From Madurella fahalii (lineage: Eukaryota > Ascomycota > Sordariomycetes > Sordariales): a stretch of 64,000 nt of DNA. Below, piece by piece: positions 57,564 to 64,000 of the stretch. The stretch lies in contig CM056876.1 of the NCBI GenBank assembly GCA_029876055.1, positions 1,860,001 to 1,924,000 on the forward strand, written 5' to 3'. The position numbers and the translations under genes were made by a program. The notes below the pieces were generated by a model. It saw only the letters and a list, made by a program, of their open reading frames with translations, did not search any database and was not told the DNA's origin. Position 1 is the first letter of the stretch. Every line of letters begins with the position of its first letter.

Positions 57564-58911
57564 ATGAAGGGTAGGCAAACCACTGTTGCATCCCTATCCG
57601 ACAGCGGCTAACTTCGATACGTGGCGTGCAGCTTTAATTCTTGTCGGCGGCTTCGGCACCCGCCTACGCCCCCTTGTACGTTTGTCCGCGGCCGATGCCC
57701 GATATCCGGCGCCCAGCACCGTCTCCTCGCAGCACACCACCTTCCCTCGCGATCCGCCCATGCGCCCCCGACGTCATAGCTAACAATCCCCTTCACAGAC
57801 TTTGACTCTGCCGAAGCCCTTGGTCGAGTTCGGTAACAAGCGCATGATCCTGCACCAAATCGAGGCCCTTGCTGCTGCTGGTGTCACCGACATCGTCTTG
57901 GCCGTGAACTACCGGCCTGAGATTATGGAGAAGTACCTGGCCGAGGTTAGTCGCGTTGTCTACAAGCTCCTGGAGAGGGAGATAGATGGCTGAGACAGGT
58001 TCCCTCGGACACAGTACGAGAAGCAATTCGGCATCAACATTACTATTTCAATCGAGAGCGAGCCCTTGGGCACCGCTGGGCCCCTGAAGCTTGCCGAGAA
58101 CATCCTAAGGAAGGACGGCACGCCATTTTTCGTGCTGAACTCTGACATCACCTGCGAGTACCCCTTTTCCGACCTCGCCGCATTCCACAAGTCGCACGGT
58201 GACGAGGGCACTATCGTCGTGACCAAGGTGGAGGAGCCGTCAAAGTACGGTGTCATTGTCCACAAGCCGAACCACCCCTCGCGTATCGACCGGTTCGTCG
58301 AGAAGCCCGTCGAGTTCGTCGGCAACCGCATCAATGCCGGCATTTATATCTTCAACACATCGGTGCTCGACCGCATCGAGCTTCGGCCCACGTCCATCGA
58401 GCAGGAGACCTTCCCCTCGATGGTCAAGGACGGCCAACTACACTCGTTCGACCTCGAGGGCTTCTGGATGGACGTCGGCCAGCCCAAGGACTTCCTGACG
58501 GGAACCTGCCTATACCTCTCGTCGCTCACCAAGAAGGGCTCCAAGCTGCTTACGCCGCCCACGGAGCCGTATGTGCACGGCGGGAACGTGCTGATCGACC
58601 CGTCGGCTAAGATTGGCAAGAATTGCAGAATAGGGCCGAATGTCACCATCGGCCCGGACGTTGTGGTGGGCGACGGAGTCCGGCTGCAGCGCTGCGTGCT
58701 GCTGTCCGGGTCCAAGGTCAAGGACCACGCCTGGGTCAAGAGCACCATCGTCGGCTGGAACAGCATAGTCGGCAAGTGGGCGCGCCTCGAGAACGTGACG
58801 GTCCTGGGAGACGACGTCACTATTGGCGACGAAATCTACGTCAACGGCGGCAGCATTCTGCCGCACAAGACCATCAAGGCCAACGTCGATGTACCTGCTA
58901 TCATCATGTAA
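57564..58911 (+). CDS. MPG1: Mannose-1-phosphate guanylyltransferase (GDP-mannose pyrophosphorylase)
   Basis: Cytosolic enzyme making GDP-mannose from mannose-1-phosphate and GTP, the donor for N- and O-glycosylation and cell-wall mannan (yeast PSA1/VIG9). Four exons: a 7-nt first exon (57564-57570), 57632-57675, 57799-57945 and 58015-58911 (introns 61, 123 and 69 nt), 364 residues, the usual length. The first exons give MKALILVGGFGTRLRPL and the third continues TLTLPKPLVEF, which is the complete nucleotidyltransferase signature GGXGTRLXPLTXXXPKP. Further: VLNSDITCEYP (metal-binding Asp), RFVEKPVEFVGNRINAGIY, then a left-handed beta helix of hexapeptide repeats (IDPSAKIGKNCRIGPNVTIG) and the closing ANVDVPAIIM. 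The tiny first exons make the gene easy to miss at its 5' end. Confident. Confidence 0.97.
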
Positions 58912-60898
58912 AAGCGGAGGCAGATGATGGCTTTTACGATGCCCGTTTCTTGACGCCAGCGTTATTTTTGTTTTAATTGTGCCAGAGATGCCGAAAGATT
59001 ACACCTTTTTAACCCGCACTGTGTAATCCTCTTCTAATACAGAAGAACGGAGATGGATTACCTTGCTTCGCCCAGAGTCACGCACACAACTCTCCCCCTC
59101 TTCCTCTCCTCTTTTTTTAATTTCCTTATTTCGGAATCATCAACCGCCATCACCCGCGTTACCAACCGCGTGACCAAGACGCCCATCCCATACCGTACAT
59201 CACCCGCCTGGCTTCAGGAATTCAAAACAACCATGTTTCGGTTTGATGCTGATGTGGTCCGTGTTGCCCATCGACATTCTGGCGTCAACCTTTTAATCAG
59301 GAAGCAGAAACGGTCACGGCGAGGATAGGCGGAGAAGGAAACGAGGCGGGACGGGGTGAAAAGAGAGGGAGGGTGCGGCGCCACAGCCCCGTGTGAAACT
59401 ATCCAATGACATCAAAATGGACATGGACGATTGGGATGGGTGGCGGGGGATTGGGTAAAATACCATCGGGCATGGGGGGTGCGTTGGTTCGTTGGTTCGT
59501 TGGTTAGTTGGTTAGTGGGTGGGTGGTCATGGCGGTTTTCCGGATCTGCATCTGCATATTTGATGATGGGAGGAATCTGGGTCGAACTGCCTTGTCATAG
59601 TCCTAATTCAATATCATCCAAAATGCGGGATATCGCGGAACCCCTCTACGCTCAACCGCCCGACTCGTGAGGTTCCGAGGCGTGTGTTGGGTCTGGAAGG
59701 GAACGAGGGAAATTGACCTGGTTCAGCCACTGATCGGGGGGAAGGGGAAGAAGCTACTTGCATCCGGAACGACGTTAGATCATACCAAGAGTGGTTGTAC
59801 CTAGCTTCAAGACGGGTTTACTCCTGCGCGTGGTTATGGGCCGTAGATACCCTCGATGATGTTGAGACCCCTTAAGGGGCTGACTCTTACCCCGAGTGTA
59901 TTGGCGTCGCCGCCTTGCTACGGTTGTATCCGCTCGACGTGTGGGGCAGCGCCACAACGTCCCAACTCACCAGGGAGGTCTTGTACGCAGTAGGGGGTCG
60001 GGTTATAACCATGAGAAGAAAAAATTGGGGTCTATACCCCGATTTGCGTCTCTGGAAACCCGCACCCGGAACTTTGATGTCGTTTTCTCCAAGGCGGCTA
60101 CCTCCGCACGGAGCTAACGGACCCGATGGAGCTGGGGTGCCTCCTATGCTCAATCCCTGACAGGTTGAATGGAAAGACAACGGTTTCGATTAACCTGGTT
60201 TGTCGAATGCATAAGCAGTAGTGAATTGACGTCAATCTATTCGACCAAAAACTCGGTTGTTCCCGCACCGGCGGACACGAAGATTGCAGATCCCTTGTGA
60301 CGTTTTGGTGATGTATCCTCTAGAGATCTGCGTGGAGTTCGTCGGGGTCTCTCCCTGCTCCGCTGCATAGCGGACATGGTTTGGATCGTGATTCCAGGAA
60401 CAAGGGGAGTCCGCAAGATTTAGGGTGCTGACATCATATCAGGCGCATTGGCTCGGACGAGGGACATCTCATCCGACATTCTGGGGGGCTCCGGAGAACG
60501 CGACGTGAGGTTTAACTCGAGGAACACGTCCCTACTGAATCAAGTCAGGGTGGCAGAGCCATGCGGACATCAAATGTGATGCATAAACCAGCACCATAAC
60601 CGTGGTTTGACTCAATTATGGTATTAATGGCTAATTATTCATGTAGCGTACATGACCCGACGCCTGATCGTAAAAATGCAGCCAATCCTCCCTCTTTCTG
60701 CTCGCTCGTCAGGAAAGACGACATAGAATGACGATGGTATCCAGACACCCAGCCAGCTAGACACACAGGCACCCGAGCGAAAATGTAGGAAAAGCCCAAG
60801 AAGAAAACAACGCAAAATCCGGTAACATCATGATCATCATCATGAGCCAAAGTAGCCAACTCAAAACCATAGCGAAGAACTACCCTGCCGCTGCTCTC
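58912..60898. other. Convergent intergenic region between pyrophosphorylase and glycerol kinase
   Basis: 2.0 kb between two convergent stops. Contains an 8-base tandem GGTTNGTT (59486-59517), the palindrome CCCCTTAAGGGG (59868-59879) and a TTGACGTCAA palindrome (60226-60235). No gene recognised. Confidence 0.55.
59486..59517. repeat. GGTTNGTT tandem repeat
   Basis: Four 8-base units (two GGTTCGTT, one GGTTAGTT, one ending GTG) followed by GGTGGGTGG; about 600 bases 3' of the pyrophosphorylase stop. Confidence 0.85.
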
Positions 60899-62794
60899 CT
60901 AGTCTGAGCTGTCCTTAAGCCACCCCCTGCTCATCTCCACAGCCTGTTCCCACTTCCTGAACAGCTTATCTGCCTTTTCCCTGTCCATTATAGGCCTAAA
61001 CACCTTACGTCCAGCCTGGTTGACCTTTTTGAGATCGTCCAGCTGACGCCAGACACCCGTAGCGAGGCCGGCGGCAATGGCGGCGCCCAGGGCCGTCGTC
61101 TCGCGCATGCCGGGGCGATCGACGGGGATGCCGCTGATGTCGGCCTGCGTCTGCATGCAGAGGTCCGAGTTGGAGAGGCCGCCATCGACGGCGAGCGACT
61201 CGAGCTTGTGCTCCGAGTCTTTCTCCATCGCTTCCAGGATGGCCCTGGTCTGGTAGCATGTCGCCTCGAGGGTCGCGCGGGCAATGTGGCCTTTGTTAGT
61301 GTGCTGGGTAATTCCGACTGTGTTGATAAGGAACTGTTAGCCACGGCTGGAGAAAGCCAAGAGGGCGAGAATAGGGGGAAGGCGCTTACAGAGTGTTCCC
61401 TTGGCGTCGTCAATCCAGTATGGGGCGAAGAGCCCACTAAAGGCTGTGACAAAGACGACGCCGCCGTTGTCCTCGACCGACTCGGCCAGCGCGTTGATCT
61501 CGCTGGAGGACTTGACGAAGCCGAGGTTGTCCATGAGAAACTTGACGCCGGCGCCGGCGACGGCTATACTGCCCTCCAGGGCATAGACGGGTTTCTTGCC
61601 ACCACCAAAGTCGTATGCCACAGTGGCCAAGAGGCCGTACTTTGAAATAACAGGCTCGGTTCCAACGTTGTACAGGAGGAAACACCCCGTGCCGTAGGTG
61701 TTCTTGGCTTGTCCCGGGCTGAAGCCGCATTGGCCAACCAGCGCGCTGGACTGGTCACCAAGGCAGCCGGCGATCGGGACTTCTGCCAGCGCACCACTGG
61801 CTATCTTGCCGAAGCACTCCGGGTCCGATGACGGCACAATCTTGGGCAGCCGGATCTTGTTCCCGTCGATGCCAAAAAAGCCCAGAAGCTTGTCGTCGTA
61901 CTGCAGCGTGCGCAAGTTCATGAACATGGTCCTGCTCGCGTTGGTGCTGTCCGTCACATGGACGGGCTTCTCGGCCTGTGCGCCGCCGTTGAGCTTGTAG
62001 ATCAGCCACGAGTCGACCGTCCCGAAGGCTAGCCGGCCTTCCTCATAGGCTTGCTTGACCGCATCGACGTTTTGGAGGAGCCACAGCAACTTGACGCTGC
62101 TGGGATAGGTGGAGAGCGGGAGGCCGCAGAGGTCCAGTAGGCTGTCCGCCGAATCACGCGACTTGAGCTCACGCACGAGCGACTTGGTGCGGGTGTCGGG
62201 CCACACGATGGCGTTGTAGAGCGGCTCGCCCGTGGTGCTGTCCCATACCACCGTGGTCTCGCGCTGATTGGTGATGCCGATAGATCGTATGTCCGATTTT
62301 GAGTAGCCCTTCTCAGCGAACTTGCGCATTGCCTCCTCGATGCATTGCTCGACTGACGAGAGAAGCTCCAAGGGGTCGTGCTCGTGCCATCTTGAATGCA
62401 GCTGTTAGCTCAGGTCCGGTCTCTCGGTGCAGCTGCTCTGCAGCTACGGCGCAGCCTTTACGTACCCTGATTTGGGGTACAGATTCTCAAACTCTATCTG
62501 GTGGCTTGCGACGGGATCACCCTCGCCGTTGAAGATGAGGAAGCGCGACGACGTTGTGCCCTGGTCGATGCTGCCCACGAACCAGTGCTGCTTTTTTTCC
62601 TCTTCCGTCTCGAGTATGCCCCGCGGTAGGTGGTCCTCGAGGTGCGGATGGAAGTTGACGGTCTCGTCCATGAGACTCTCATAAGTGGTTCTCGGCTTCT
62701 TGTAGACCCTGTCCATGTCCAGGTCCGGGGGAGGACGGGGAGCAGCGAAGGCGTTCCCTAAGCGTGCTGTTGTGAATTCGCCAACTTCGCCCAT
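60899..62794 (-). CDS. GUT1: Glycerol kinase
   Basis: ATP-dependent kinase that makes sn-glycerol-3-phosphate for glycerol catabolism and lipid synthesis. Three exons: 62794-62466, 62390-61390 and 61317-60899 (introns 75 and 72 nt), 582 residues. Residues 1-70 are an N-terminal extension ending in EEEKKQHWF, then the FGGY-kinase core: SIDQGTTSSRF phosphate loop (Asp-Gln-Gly-Thr-Thr), SGWHEHDP created by the first join, NQRETTVVWD, NAIVWPDTRT, GCLGDQSSALVGQ, GTGCFLLYN, and the join TLFGITQHTNKGHIARA. The second FGGY signature GGLSNSDLCMQTQADI and GAAIAAGLATG follow. The start codon is placed at the first ATG followed by a fungal-like N-terminus (MGEVGEF); the frame stays open upstream but is proline- and leucine-rich noise. 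Confident. Confidence 0.96.
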
Positions 62795-63202
62795 AGCGTG
62801 ATGCTGGTGGTTTTTCTTCTCTAGCAGCTGGCAGGTGGTCTGGAACAGGCGAAGGTGTCTGTTGTGGGAGTGGACAACAGGAGGGTGCGACCGCGGAGGA
62901 CGAGATAGCACTGATAGAGAGCGCCGGCGTGGGGCTTGCGGAGGGGTCAGAAACGGCGGACAGAGAGAGGGAGGGGGTACGTCATGCAAGGCCTGGTCCT
63001 AGCTATTCGTACAGCGGTTGTGTCGGTTGCTGCCTCTGCTTCTGCTTCTGATGCTCCACAGGGCGTCCACCGCAGATGCTTGGAGTGGCGCTGCCGAGTT
63101 CCACGGAACGGTGGAACCAATTGCGACAACTCGAGGGACGAGTGTCCGCAGGAACGGTGGCTTGCGCATTGAGTGAGGGGTTGCGGCGGCTTTTAAAATC
63201 CC

Positions 63203-63229
63203 GGGCGGGTGGGCGGGTGGGCGGGTTGG
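63203..63229 (+). repeat. G-run array with G-quadruplex potential
   Basis: Six runs of three G separated by single C or T (GGGCGGGTGGGCGGG type), followed by GGTTGGCAGG. It lies about 410 bases upstream of the glycerol kinase start on the non-template... opposite strand to the gene's sense (C-rich in gene sense). Confidence 0.7.
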
Positions 63230-63820
63230 CAGGTTGGTGTGGGATTTGGACGGTGCCTTGCGCAAGCTGCTATTCGGCTCAATTGTCTTTTCCCCCCCTT
63301 GAGAATTGTCGACCCGTATCCCATCGCGCATGCATGCTGCAGGCCGGGAAGCTCGGGCCTCGACCTTAACCATATCCAACTACCCGTGGTCCATTGGTGG
63401 AACATTCTGCGGGGGATTGCGCTCGGTGGGGATCCTCCTCTGATCACGGGAGTCAAGAGACGATCCATGATCCACTGTGCTAGAGGCATCGAGAACGGCC
63501 CAACCCCAACGATCGGCACCGTGAACCCACATCTGCGTAATACCGAGTTATCCGACCATAGCCCCAATGACACTCTCCTCGTGTGGAGGGATTCGTTAGG
63601 CGCTCCTTCAGCTCATTGCCCGTTGCCCCCTTTCCACTACATCTGGTATGTGCTGTCCACTACACCCCCCCGGGGGTAGATGATACTAGCGCCACCAGGG
63701 TTGGCTGTTTATGTTGACCATTTGTGTACTTGCTCTTTTTAAGTTGGTTCTAACAGCGGGCCCCTGCCACGCTAGGATTATTTACACTACTCTGGGCGGA
63801 GGTGTAACTTCTACTCATTT

Positions 63821-63847
63821 CTACACTACCCAGCAACAGCAGTGTAG
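63821..63847. repeat. Short inverted repeat
   Basis: Perfect 7-base inverted repeat CTACACT / AGTGTAG with a 13-base loop in the AT-rich right edge. May be part of a mobile element remnant or chance. Confidence 0.5.
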
Positions 63848-64000
63848 ATCGAGCGCCACACTCATTTCCGCTAACTAATCCATTTGTTCTGGGCCACGAA
63901 CTACAACTCATCAGCCCACTATCTATTTTCCGTCCAAGTATCAAAATTATTCTTCTCCGCAATATCAGCGCCCACCGCGCATCACATGCGAGGTAGCCAT

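Larger units (their letters stand above)
62795..64000. other. Glycerol kinase promoter and right window edge
   Basis: About 1.2 kb. The first 500 bases are the glycerol kinase upstream region and include a G-run array (63203-63229). From about 63.7 kb composition becomes AT-richer with short hairpins and a possible retroelement LTR (see finding). No gene is supported. Confidence 0.5.

Noticed and set aside
59868..59879. Perfect 12-base palindrome as a possible terminator hairpin
   Set aside because: No loop and no functional context; eukaryotic transcripts are not ended by such hairpins.
1..64000. Secondary-metabolite or defence gene cluster
   Set aside because: No polyketide synthase, NRPS, terpene cyclase, P450 group, NLR or heterokaryon-incompatibility domain was seen; genes are dispersed housekeeping functions.
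1..64000. CRISPR array or bacterial-type operon
   Set aside because: No regularly spaced repeats; introns and gene content are fungal.

Overview
The window is nuclear chromosomal DNA from a filamentous ascomycete. Genes are GC-rich, lie on both strands, and are interrupted by short introns (mostly 53-290 nt) with GTANGT-type donors and CAG/TAG acceptors. The repertoire (TamA/Dal81-type regulator, fungal Zn2Cys6 factors, QCR6 hinge protein, Erg27) fits a Pezizomycotina fungus. Gene structure and composition suggest Sordariomycetes, probably Sordariales, but that rank is inference. No bacterial operon, CRISPR array, rRNA or convincing tRNA was seen. Exon boundaries were read by eye from splice consensus, frame closure and protein family continuity; all joined exons keep frame.

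Layout. 1-2.5 kb: TamA/Dal81-like regulator (minus, 3' end cut by the window edge). 5.5-6.4 kb: GNAT acetyltransferase (minus). 6.5-7.8 kb: Zn2Cys6 factor (minus). 8.1-9.2 kb: unrecognised 361-aa protein (minus), divergent from ERG27 (9.6-11.1 kb, plus). 11.3-13.4 kb: FLVCR-like MFS transporter (minus). 15.2-16.1 kb: QCR6 (minus). 17.0-18.0 kb: WBP2/UPF0664 GRAM protein with an 11-nt first exon (minus). 18.0-23.5 kb: gene-poor. 23.5-26.4 kb: GBD/FH3 protein without formin FH2 (minus). 27.1-28.4 kb: Apd1/Aim32-like Fe-S protein (minus). 29.5-32.0 kb: glycerol-3-phosphate acyltransferase (minus). 33.8-36.2 kb: BRAP2/Etp1 RING E3 (minus). 36.8-37.8 kb: four-unit polyubiquitin (minus). 40.3-42.8 kb: second full Zn2Cys6 factor (minus). 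46.9-48.7 kb: farnesyltransferase beta subunit (plus, five exons). 53.6-54.4 kb: small dsRBD-like protein (plus). 57.6-58.9 kb: GDP-mannose pyrophosphorylase (plus). 60.9-62.8 kb: glycerol kinase (minus).

Most genes are housekeeping: sterol synthesis (ERG27), phospholipid precursors (GUT1 makes glycerol-3-phosphate, the acyltransferase uses it), protein prenylation, cell-wall mannose donor, respiration and ubiquitin signalling. They do not form a biosynthetic cluster. The BRAP2-type E3 and polyubiquitin are adjacent, which may be coincidence.

I did not find a convincing new multi-gene system. The best leads are the unrecognised protein sharing a promoter with ERG27, the FH2-less GBD/FH3 protein with a GGCAT motif array in its leader, a coding-like but frameshifted island near 38.6 kb, the long gene-free stretches (18-23.5, 43-46.8 and 48.7-53.6 kb), and a possible LTR retroelement start at the right edge.
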